Shown: one piece after another, positions 12,006 through 23,300 of the stretch
Position numbering within the stretch: position 1 is the first letter of the stretch
Layout of the letters: each line of letters starts with the position of its first letter
Source of the DNA: Odontesthes bonariensis
Taxonomy: Eukaryota > Chordata > Actinopteri > Atheriniformes > Atherinopsidae
Assembly (NCBI RefSeq): GCF_027942865.1
Contig: NC_134521.1
Span: forward strand, 18,354,449 to 18,418,448
Reading direction: 5' to 3'
DNA length: 64,000 bases
Position numbers and translations under genes: made by a program
Notes under the pieces: model-generated
What the model saw: only the letters and a program-made list of their open reading frames with translations
What the model was told of the DNA's origin: nothing
The model's database searches: none

Positions 12006-12950
12006 ATTCAGACTATAAAACTAATAATTTGATCTTGGGCTCTGGCAGCTAAGGCTAAGTAGGTTTTTATGCTGTGAAAAGTGAAATCTTTGGAACATAA
12101 TCCAAACTTACAGTCACTGCAAATACATGTAACAAATCTGAATTTATGTTTTGTAATGCTGTTTATAATGCTATAAGTGTGAACATTACTGTTTTTTATA
12201 AACAGAAGGCACAAAAATGTATTTTCAATGACAAAGATTACTGTACCATCAAAATTGACTTTTTAACTCCAAGTACCTACAGTTCGAGCCAAATTCTTAA
12301 TTTATATACATAGGATATATGTTTCGGAGTACTTGTAATTTATTGTTTCTTATGAGTTCTGATGACGCTCTGCTGCTGTGACTGTGGGATGAAATTCACT
12401 TTAAAAATGTTGATGTTGCAGTTATCGTGATGCATTGTGTTGAAGATTTTAAATATAAAAGGTATAGGATTTACTGGTTCAAGAAACTGCTAAAAATCTG
12501 TTAATATGTGTCTGCAGCTGTATCTTTGCCTTAATAAAAAAAATGTTGATTTAAAAAAAAAAAGAAACTGCAAAAAATCTATTAAATTATGAACTAAACA
12601 TGAAAAGTAAAAGAAAATACACAGCGAGCCTGAACAACAAAACTCGGTGGTTGAAGATAGTGCTCCACTTCCTCATAAAACTTTGATTACCACTATGCCA
12701 TGGTGATTCTATTTGTAAAACTGGTATTTTTAAGGAACAGTATATAAATAAAAAATGTTTCCAGAGCTGCAGCACAAACCCAGACCTAAACTTAAACCAA
12801 AGGCATTTTTTAAAATGTGTAACTTTCCTATTTACCTATAATTTCGTTTCTGGGGGATTGATATCCACCTAAGTACATCTTAAAATGTCTGCAGCTTCTG
12901 TGCCAAAATGATTTATTTGCAGTAACAGCATCACATGCAGGTTTCCTTAA
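12006..12950. other. AT-rich sequence, nothing recognised
   Basis: No exon, RNA gene or paired terminal repeat seen. Contains short A-runs near 12540 and 12560. Confidence 0.4.
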
Positions 12951-14243
12951 AGAGAGCGAGTGATTAGTGATCTGAATCAGTCAGCTGCACCGTGGCTCAT
13001 GTGTGCATGCGTCCTTCTTCCCTCTCATTCAGCTGTTTTAACACGACACCTCCCCCCCCTTCCTCCCAAATCCTGCTCCTGCTCCGAGTGCAGTCATTTC
13101 TAGTGCAGAGAAATGTCCCTGGTGACACTGAGGGATGACGCAGACTCTCTCTTCCTCTTGCTGTTTCACTAACCCCCCTCCCTCTCCTTCCAACTAACAC
13201 CATCTTTTCCCTCTTTTGACTTGCTCTCCCCTTTTTTTTTTCGCCTTGGTACTACCCCTTTCTCCATTTCCTCTCCCAGTCTCCCCTTCTCCTCTCATTG
13301 CCTCCCCCCCTCCTTCTTGCTCTCTCTCTGCTCCGGCACTGCAGTGCTGATTGTGATTGAACACACTTTCATACACACACTCACGCAACCACACACACAT
13401 ACACACACACGGGAGTGTTGCTGAGAGGGAAGGACTGCAGCAGCATGCAGCAACCACGGCTGAGCCGTACGGGGACTCGAGGAAGGGGAACTCAGGAGAG
13501 GAAATAGTGTGCTATCTCAGACCAGCCTGCGTGTGCATCTTTGCAGAGGTGGGAACGATGCATTTCAAGAGCGGATGGCTTATGTTATCAAGCCTCCTCT
13601 GCACTGCCTCTGCATCCCGTTCACCCTGCTCCTCCCACTCCAACTCTTCCTCCTCCTCCTGTCTACAGCATCATTAGACAGGACTACAGATTGACCGGGA
13701 CTGGCGAGTGGTGGATGGCCAGGTTTTGCCCCTGCTGAAGGATTCTGCTGTGGCTATGCTACATCTACACCCTCACTGTTGGCTGGATTGTAAATGACAT
13801 TCGGAGCCAGAAAATAACCCCTAAGACACACGGAATCTTGGATCTGTTTGTCGTTCTTTACTAGTGTTGTCACTGGCGCATTTCTTCTTTTTCGCTGGCT
13901 GTTTTTGCCTTCTCTGTGACTGGCTAGCAGGCACTGCAGCATCAGGACCGCAAGATCCATGAAGTGGTAGGGCATAAGGACCCAGGGGCGACCCTAAGGA
14001 AGGGCTTGAGTACTTCCACTGCTACCACTGCTGAGGTGCTTATCTTGATTTTTTTTTTCCCCAGAAAAGGGTGTCTGGTCGGGGTTGGGGAGGGTGGTGA
14101 CAGCACAGGTACCAAGGCCCCTGCAGAGCCGAGTGGGTGGCTCCTGCGTAGAGGAGGCAGGCAGGACGTCCTGTGGGAAAGGGAGAAAGAAGGGCTGGCT
14201 CAAGCGTTGGGCTCCTGATGGTGGCTATTTTCGTCTCCCATAG
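12951..14243 (+). promoter_or_regulatory. sptbn4: Candidate alternative promoter and 5' UTR region for the short spectrin isoform
   Basis: Composition changes here from AT-rich to GC/CT-rich, with pyrimidine tracts, a CA repeat and several CpG-bearing segments, directly ahead of the first recognisable spectrin exon. A strong acceptor-like tract with CCAG ends at 14064 and a second, TTTTCGTCTCCCATAG, ends at 14243. Downstream of 14243 the spectrin frame meets TGA at 14249, so an exon starting there would be 5' UTR up to an ATG. Known beta-IV spectrin biology includes a short isoform lacking the CH domains and the first repeats; placing its promoter here is inference. No TATA box or start site can be assigned from sequence. 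Confidence 0.4.
13366..13411 (+). repeat. CA-rich microsatellite
   Basis: Interrupted ACAC repeat: TTTCATACACACACTCACGC followed by AACCACACACACATACACAC. Simple repeat within the candidate 5' region. Confidence 0.85.
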
Positions 14244-14275
14244 CTGAGTGATTGGGACAGCGGGTGGAAGAGAAG

Positions 14276-14398
14276 ATGCTTATGGCCCGAGACACAGCGC
14301 GGGATGAGGCTCAAAAGCTACACAGGAAGTGGCTGAAGCACCAGGCCTTTATGGCAGAGCTGGCCCGCAATAAAGAATGGCTGGCCAAGATAGAACAG
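14276..14398 (+). CDS. sptbn4: sptbn4 exon 1 of window: start or entry into the spectrin repeats
   Basis: Encodes [20 protein letters not shown] and then [21 protein letters not shown], the highly conserved junction between two spectrin repeats (W-x-x-HQAF-x-x-EL-x-x-N). The donor is CAG|GTGAGT at 14399, phase 0. The ATG at 14276 has A at -3, and a second ATG follows at 14282. An in-frame TGA at 14249 blocks extension upstream unless the acceptor AG at 14260 is used, which would add RVEEK before the Met and suit a long isoform spliced from exons outside the window. The start is therefore isoform dependent. Confidence 0.85.
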
Positions 14399-17300
14399 GT
14401 GAGTGGAGGTGACCCGCGGAGGCAGGGTGGGGGAGCACATGCCAAGAAGAGCACATGACTGAGAAATAGTGTTGTGGGTGTGGTGGCAGTATAATCGAAT
14501 TGGTAAAATTAGGTGAAATGTCATCACTCAGCTTTCATTTCATCCTTAGCTCAGGGACATCCTGTTACTCTCTCAAGGTTATATTGATAGAGCAGCTATG
14601 TTATTTTCAGTTTCACATGTGGTGTGATCCCTGTGGTTCTTTGGGTCTAATTGCACTAAGGTTTGACTAATTGGAATTTCATTTGATGGCTACAGTGGAT
14701 CATATAGAGAACATGCTAACCTTGCAGCAATGAAGGCCAGAAGCACAGTATTTACATATTGTATGATAGCTATAGCTGATGTAAGGTCAGTTCACATCAT
14801 TAAAACATTTTCTGGTTTGCTTTTTTCTCATTCCCATCATGCTTTGCTACCCAGACAGGGCAACATCCCATCCACACAGAATGTTCTCCATACTTTGACA
14901 CAGTGAAGCTCAGGTGGGCTCTTGACATGTGTATCAGTCAACGAGTCTCCCATTCTGGTTATTGCAGAGTGAATTTTGCCTGTTTAAGTCACATTTATAT
15001 TGCTGCTGTTATTTAGGAAATTAATTCAACCTGCTGACAAGAAATATGGGTAAAAGCTACAAAGTTTGCATTAACCATCGTTTTTTGCTTATGGGCATTT
15101 TAAGTATTTAAACAGATGATATAGTAATAGACTCAGAATGATCTTTAAAAAAACTGCGATCTGGGTAAACCAAGACGGGCCTTTTTACTTTCAGCCCCTA
15201 AGCATAATTTGTGAATGTTAGCAAAATGTCAGACAGAAACCATTTTTGCAGCTGAAATCTCATAATTCCACCATTTTACCTTATACATTAATCATGATTT
15301 TCTCAGGATATTAAAGCTGCGAAATGTCCTTTCATGCATCTCAGTGGTAAAAAAGCTGTACCACACACCCAAATTATTGTGTTAAAACCGTTCTGTCAGC
15401 AGGGTTTTGTACCTTTTATAACTCAGGTTGCTCAGACTCCCATCAGTTCTCCATTTATACTTGTGCCATAGGAGGGGAAATGTTTCAGGCTCTCTTCACT
15501 GTATTTGCATCACTGATAACATTTGTTGACATTTCCTTGTGTCGTAATTATCCATTTTCATTACATACATTTAGAAATCCATTAAACTCTATAGATTTTT
15601 ACACACTATTGTAGTAGCATGTGCTGTATTATAAAATATTCATAGGACAGGGAAACTAATTTTAACCACAGCCCCTGAGACAACCTAAACACAGTATATT
15701 ACCTAATGATGAGATCTTCTGTAGCCATCTTGGTTGTCCATTTGTGAAATGTGTTTTAGGGTTTATCATGTTTTCGTCTCAGTGCTCTCACCTTCAAACA
15801 CCTTGATTTTGATCAGTCACAATGCAAACAAGGTATAATATCGCTTGTGATAGGCTTGTGTTGCTTCGCAGTCTAGGCGCATTTTTGTGCTCAGAGTATG
15901 CAGACATATTCATTTGTGTTCTCATGAGTGACATATGCTGTGATTTAGTTCCAGAGGGTTCGGTCTTTCTTTCGGTATTGCCAGCTGAGCAGTGCACAAC
16001 AGTGTCATAATGCTCTCTTTTTTTATTCACTGGAAGACAGAAGCACCTTTTCTGCTTCTTTTCTGCTTCATATATTTAGTTGGTCTGATGGTTGGACAAA
16101 ATAAAAAAATATTTACATACAGAACCAGTGAAATATCTGGACACACTATCCATTTAAAATGAATGGAGAAGACATGAGGGCATGTGACAAGTCCAGTCTG
16201 GTCTCACAGCAAAAATGGGAAAATTTGTATTCGTGTGGTTGACCACCAAATCTGTATTTTTTTTAAATGCAATCCAGTACATCTTTCAAAGTTATGTATT
16301 TCATCAGGTCATTTGATTCATATATCCAGCATCCTTCGTGTGTTGATCTTAGGAGTCAGTGAAGAAGATTTTGATTCGGTGTGTTTTCACTTTCAGATAC
16401 GGCCAATAGTTGCGTCTGAAGAATATGTGAGCTCTTGTGGTCGTGAGAGCATCTGCATGTAAATTGTAAAAATGGCATCCATGATGGTGATGGTCGGATT
16501 GTGTGTTTGTGTGACTGTGTTTGAACCCAAACTGTGATTATTTTCTGACGGTACCCAAGTAATGGTTTAGTCTAAACCTAACTAGGAAGTGGCAAAAGTG
16601 TTGCCATGCTATGGACTGAAAATAACTCAGAAGTGAAAGATTAATTTTAGTATTGGTCTCAATGTCATATCACACAAAGACCTATGGTTCAAAGCACTAC
16701 ACTTAGCCACAGCATCACAGTGACACAGCATTCCTGTATGGAGTTTGTTTTGTGTACATTAGCATGAAAAAAGAGAGAAAAATAAAATCTGTGGACAAGA
16801 ATCAATCATTCAAGTTTCATGACTATTTCAAGTTTTGCCGTACGTCAGGGTTATCAGCTCAAAGGACGTGTTGCTACTGAGGAGCTCAACAATGAAACGC
16901 TGTGGGGAGTCTGCAAACTTTGGTACAGATTATGGAAAAACCACCAGCCAAGAGCTTTAGAGCTTCAGGCTAACCTTGAGTGATCTCGAACGGTGGTTTA
17001 AAGGTCTATCATAAACTTCCACACTGCATGATCAAGTATGAGTACACAGGCAAAGGCTAGAGAGAGCATCAGTATTGAAAGAAAAGAACACGAAGGTAAG
17101 ACCAGTATTTGAAAACACTTTCATCGCTAAAGCACAGTCTTAGTGGGACGATATTTCATTGACAGAAGAACCAGATAAGAGTATTTGGGAATGCGATGCT
17201 TCAGTTTGTCTATAAATGTTTAAATGAAGCTCACTTCAGTTTGAACTTGAACTTTATGGAAGTCCTATAATGCTGTCGGCCTGTTGCCAAAGTTTTTGCA

Positions 17301-20300
17301 GCCAGATATCAGTGAATGGTGATAGTGGTTGTGTGTGGAGAACAATTTTTTTTTCTATTTCTTTAAACTACATGAAATCCTGTTTATTTTGTTCTTGTTT
17401 AGTCATTTTGGACATCTTATATCAATATTTATATGCATTTCCATATCTTCTTTAAGATATACAAATCTTTTTGCCGAAAAGAACAGAGATACCAGTAAGT
17501 CTGTCCTGAACTGTAAACTGCACAGTACCTTTGTTTGGAATGATTCACAATTTTAATATCCCTTTAAAAGATTAGATATATTACATTAGATATATATTTT
17601 AAAACGTATAAGGTGAGGTCATAGCAAAGATTCACCATATGTAGAGGGACCTACAGACAAAGCGTGCACAGTGAGACGGGTGCAAAACTTGACATAGCTT
17701 TTGGACCAGAATCTGGGCCAGACATTGTCATTACATCATCTATGGCATATGGCTCTTCTATCACTAAGCCAGTAAACCATGAAAGCATTCAAATCTAAAT
17801 ATTTCAAGTGTCCTTTTTCAAAGCAAGAACTTATTATTTTTCTCATGTAACTCTACTCAGGGAAATATGGAGATGCTATCTACATCGAATGACATTTTAG
17901 TTTGAAATGAAAACAGGTGAGTGAAACAGGACACTGCTTTACTTCTAAATCCTCAGCACATTTGTTCAACCTTTAATGCCAGATACCAGAGATATAAACT
18001 GAAAAAATTGACACTGAGTCCAGAAGATGGCTCACCTGTGCTGACCGGCACAAGTCTCTGTGTTCGTAGACCCTTACAGGTAGTTAAAGAGACCATTATG
18101 TCTCCATAGCCCTGCTAACATCACTTAATATACTCAGCAGCTATCTCTGTCGTTACCTGAGAGACAGAGAGAAAAGATGACACCGCACCCTGCCATGATC
18201 TGAGAACTCTGCGTCCTTTTGGAAGGGTTCCTGCCGCGGCCCGTTCCTCTTCTCTCTTACAGTACTTACTCAGCACATGAAGCCACCCGCTCAGCCCCAG
18301 GCTGACTCGTGCATGTGGAGGATCTGTGGGTGCTTCTCTGTTACAAGAGGGCTCACAGCTGACCTTGTGCCAAGCCTCAATATGGATCAGGGATCAGCAC
18401 TTTGTAAACACATAAACAAGCCAATACCTTGAACATTTACTGTAGATTCGTATCAAACTAGTGAACACACATTTGAAGATACAGGCTGTTGGTATGCCTG
18501 CTAGGCATTGCTGCCTGACGCACCTCCACCAGTGCCCTCTATGCAAATGTGCTCCCTTGAAACACCTATGGGCAGGAACGGGTCATCAGCTGGGGAGCAC
18601 CAGTCACAGATGTTTCGCTCCTTTAACCCTAGTACATCTCTTGGTGGCGGAGCAATGGCTGGTATCCCTACCTGCCACCCCCTGCTGATGCCCTAGGTGT
18701 TCTGCCCCACCCTCTATCTCTCCTCCTTAGCCATAGCCAGAAGCTGCCCTTCTCTGCCTCCTCCGCCAGTTCCTTAATGGCTTTCCGGCTCCGTGCTCCT
18801 GTACAGCCAATGTCTCGAAGCAGGCGAACTATTGAAGAGCCCACGAAGCCCCTACACCCCACCTCAACAGGGCATGTAATGGCTTTCCAGCCAGCCTCCT
18901 GACACTCTGCCGCCAAGTCTGCATACTTGGAACGCTTGCGTTCATTGGCAGCCTCCATCCCTTGTTCCCACGGGACAGTGAGTTCCACCATCAGGATGGT
19001 CTTGCTTGGGACTGACCACAAGATCAGATCTGGCCGGAGTGATGTTTCCACTATCTCCCTGGGAAACTGGAGCTGTCTCCCCAGGTCAACCCTCATGGTC
19101 CACTCTCCACCGGGTGAGAGGAGTCTTGGTGTTGCTCTCTGGTGGGTGGGTTTGGGGTTCTCCCCAGCTCTAGCAAAGGGGATGGGCCGTCTCACTGGGG
19201 CAGGAGGTTGGCTGTTGGCCTGTTGCCTGCATGCTTCTGCCACCTCTGCCAGCTTTTTCAGCACCAGGTCATGCCGCCACCTGTAGCGGCCTTGCGACAA
19301 CGCCATCTTGCATCCTGAGAGGATATGCTGGAGGCTTGCGTTGATGGTGTTGCACAGGGGGCAGCTTTCTTCCGCACCAAACCATAGGTGGAGGTTTCGG
19401 GGGCAAGGCAGAGTGTCATAGGTGGACTTGATTAGGAAGCTGAGTCTGGCTTGGGGGGTTTTCCACATATCTGCCCATGACATGGGCCTGACTGTGACGC
19501 CTTCCCAAGACATCCAGCCTCCCTGCCGGCTTTGGGACACTGCTTTGACGGGTAGCCGATCTTGTTCCGTCCTTGCCACTTCTGCCACCACCATGGCTCT
19601 TCTCTGTTCCTTGGAGGCCTTGGACCAGAAGAGGGGGGCCTCCCCTCTCCCCAACCCTGCTCGATGCTTATTTATATAACTCAAAATGGTTACTTGTTGA
19701 ACTGGTCATCAGTGTCTTAAGAGTTGCTGGTACCCAATACAAAGTCATCTCAGTGCACTTTCATTGGAAAATACCCAACATGATTACCATACGCAATAGC
19801 TGTACTTTGGTACTCACAGATAAAGCTGCAATTAAGCTGCAAATAATAAATTCCACAACCAGACCACCTAAGACATTTTCACATGTCACAGTAGGAAAAA
19901 ATGGGAAAATACTTTTACTTTGTCATTTATTTTTTAGAGAAGTGATATTATATTAGATTGACTGTCAGTGGCAAAAATATCAGGATGTTTTCTTTAAGTA
20001 CATTGTGTAAAGCCTTGTGTTGCAACTACAAATTTGAAGGTGAAGGTCCCTCCAAAATTTGGCCCATCAAAAGTATAATCTCTTCTGGATTAGTTCAACT
20101 CATTTCAATCTTTTTTTATTTGTGCAGCATAAATAAAAGAAAAGGTAATACTGGGTCAATTTATATAGAAAAGAAACAAAAGTGTTTTTAGAATAACTTG
20201 TGTGTTGTTGTCTTCCTGCAAAGCCCACTTTACATTGAGCTGCAGACAGATGTACTTATATTTACCCTTAAAGGCCTACAGAAAGCTGACACTACACCCA

Positions 20301-23300
20301 ATACATAATGATAATACATACACAGAGGAACAATAATGATCATTGGACTCTACACCAAAACATTTCATAAACGCATGAAATTTGCGATTTTGAATTTGCC
20401 GCTAGGAAACCTTCCTGGAATTCCAGACTGGGGGCGGGGCTTCCGTGCGACGTCACAAGTGCCATGGTTTTTCCTGGCTGCCTCAGTGTTGCCAATTTAG
20501 CGACTTTTGGCCATCTCTGGCGACAAAAAAAAATAATCTAGCGTCTTAGCGACTTTCGGGCTCAATCAAAGAAATCAAAAGCAAGCAAAGAAATCAAAGA
20601 AGCACTGCAGGATGGCGGCAACCCGGCATACCGTCATTTCCTGTCAAAACGGCAGTTTCAAGCCAGCTACAACGAGGGTAGGTTCACTTCCTGTTTTCAA
20701 AACAACAGCACGTAATGGCTTTCCCTATGATAAAAGGCAACGGGTATTTTATTTTGTCAAAATAACCGGAAGTGCGTTACTCACTGCGGCTAGCTTTAGC
20801 AGCGCCGAATTCGTTGGAACAAAATGGTAAACAGTCGGTATTTTGTCAGGTTTTCAACACGTTGGGGATCTAAACGACTACTTTCTCACCTGAAAAGTTT
20901 CAAATGTTGCGGGGACAGAGGAAGCAGAGAGACCTGCGGTCGGAACTTGTGTCTGTGCCTCCCTGTCCGCCTGCCTCCTCTCTGGTGAAATCAGCCGGAG
21001 CCATCCCGCCGTGTTCAGCTCCCTGCGGTGCGGACACTCAGGGGGAATCCACCTGGCGGAGAGCGGACACACCGCGGGATGGTTGCCCTGAAATCAGCCG
21101 GCAGAGCGATCGTCAAGAGCCCCGACGTGGACATGATCGCTCTGCCGGCTGATTTCCACTCTCCACCTGGCGGAGAGTGTGTTCGCTCTCCGCCAGGTGG
21201 ATTCCTGTCCGACCGCAGGTCTCTCTGCTTCCTCTGTCCCCGGTGGTGTGAGCTGCTGGTGCTGAGGGCAACACACACACTTCGTACATCTACTCGCAAT
21301 AAAAACTGCACTGAACCCAACGTTTTATATTTCCAAGCGACGTCCCGCGGCACACATCGAAATTTACTGTGAAGAAGCTGTCCAGGTCTGGCAAACTGCT
21401 GGCTTCGCTACTAGAACTACTGGGGGTTGTTCCAGCAGCTGGCACTCGTGACGTCACGCACCTGTCGTTCCAGTTTGCCAAATTCGAGTCAAATGTGGTG
21501 ATAGTTTATTGGGCCTAATCAGGACTATCCAGGGGCCTAAAATTATTTTAAAATCATAAAAAAATTCCATGGTATATAAGGAATCGATCTGCTATTTCAG
21601 TTTTGTGCAAAAAATCACCTTTCTGTAGGCCTTTAAAGTTTGCTGGTATAGTTCATAATTCATTGATCAGTCAATGATATCAAGACAGCCTGGCCCAAAT
21701 GCAGCAAAGCAGCTCCAAACCATTATACTACCACCACCATGTTTTACACGTAACTTAGAAGTTACCCTGGCTTCTTTTGTAACCTTCAGGATTATTACAG
21801 ACATTTCTCTTTGAGTGATCTTTGTTGGCTGACTACTTCAGGGAACAGGCTAAACAGTCGGCATTTTGAGGTCTGACTGTGATTACGCACAACTGTAAAG
21901 AATGACATTTGAGCTTATCTATCATACAACTCCATACTTTCTCCTCTTACTTTTCTTTAAAATGTAATTTTTGTTTTCAGTCATTCTTTGATTCCACTTT
22001 CATTTACCATTTGTTAGATTTTGAAATAAATAAGTATGTGGTTTGGTTAAGGTGTTAAAAAACTACTTGGTTAGGGTTTCGGAAAACAGTGTTGAAATAG
22101 AGAGTCTCATTACATTATGCTCTATTTTCTGAACACACCCTACATATACGAGACATATTAAGTCTACCGTTGAATACATGCTCATTTTCAGAGATGTTGG
22201 GACTATTTCAAAAATCCAACAGCTTAAGTCTATACTTTCTTCATTGACCATCATTTTTAGAAAATATAAACAACAATAGAATTTGATTCCAGTAACACAC
22301 AAAAAGTTGGGAGAGAGACGAAGGAAGACGGAAAGGTTAATAGAAAACACAAGCAACAATATTCTGGAAGTTTCTACGATCAGAAGAATAATTGGGAACT
22401 GGTGAAGGCGTCAGGATTTGGTATAAAGAAGCTTTCACCAAAGGGTTAGTCTTTCCAAGCCAGGATGTGTCGTGGCTCACGACTTTGTACATAACTCAAC
22501 TCAAAGAATCATTCGTCAGTTCAAAAACATGGAGGAAGGCAAGGAGGAAGCTACACTTCAACTTTAAGTGGAAAAACTGCAGTCTCTGGACACAAGCTCA
22601 TCCCAGAAGGACAGACAGAAACTGGGCGTGTGTTCTGTGGTCAGATGAGTTGATGTTTCAGCTGATTATGGGACAAAAAGCAGATGTCAGATGTTAAGCA
22701 TCTAAGAAGTAGTTCCCAAAACAATGAAAAGTGTCATCATTAGGTATGGTGATGTAACACATGCATCTCTCATAAATTTTTTTGTGTTGTCGACATAATA
22801 TTCTATATTAGTTTGAGTTTTCAAAATACAATCAAGTTGATAAGAGAGAAACTAAAATTAATTTCTTTGGATCTGTGTCTGTTAAACAAAGGTGTGAATT
22901 AATTAACAAAAAAAGTTCCCAACTTACCTGGTTATGGGATTTGTACATTACTTTGAAAGTCATCCAATGAAATTCAATTTGATCAAAAAAAAATGTAATC
23001 GCTATAGATGTGTTATAGTTATGAATTGAAAATAAAAGAAAATAAGACAAAAATCCATAGGAAATTAGAAGTAAATCAGAGAGAGAGTTGAAATATGAAT
23101 GGATTTGGGTTTTGTTTAGCTGATGATGTCACACACAGCGTTGGCAGGTCACACAGGTGAACTCTCTCAGTAGACGACATGGACAGGAACTCGCAGCCAG
23201 CAGTTCAAAACCTGGCATTCAGAGGCACTCCTTCTCAGTAACATACCCAGATTACACCATCTGTCTTTAACAAACACTGCAATCTATCATCTGTTATCTC

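Noticed and set aside
13357..13738. Overlapping short + strand frames in the GC-rich region (for example MLSQTSLRVHLCRGG with a Leu-rich stretch) as a signal-peptide gene
   Set aside because: Three frames are open at once owing to base composition, and none continues through a credible donor into a known domain.
18461..18696. Cys-rich + strand frames [13 protein letters not shown] and similar as a zinc-finger peptide
   Set aside because: Antisense to the 3' region of the LINE fragment; no supporting context.
20612..20830. 72-codon frame [20 protein letters not shown] as a gene
   Set aside because: Lies within the TTAA element, has no domain, and its GC content reflects the element.
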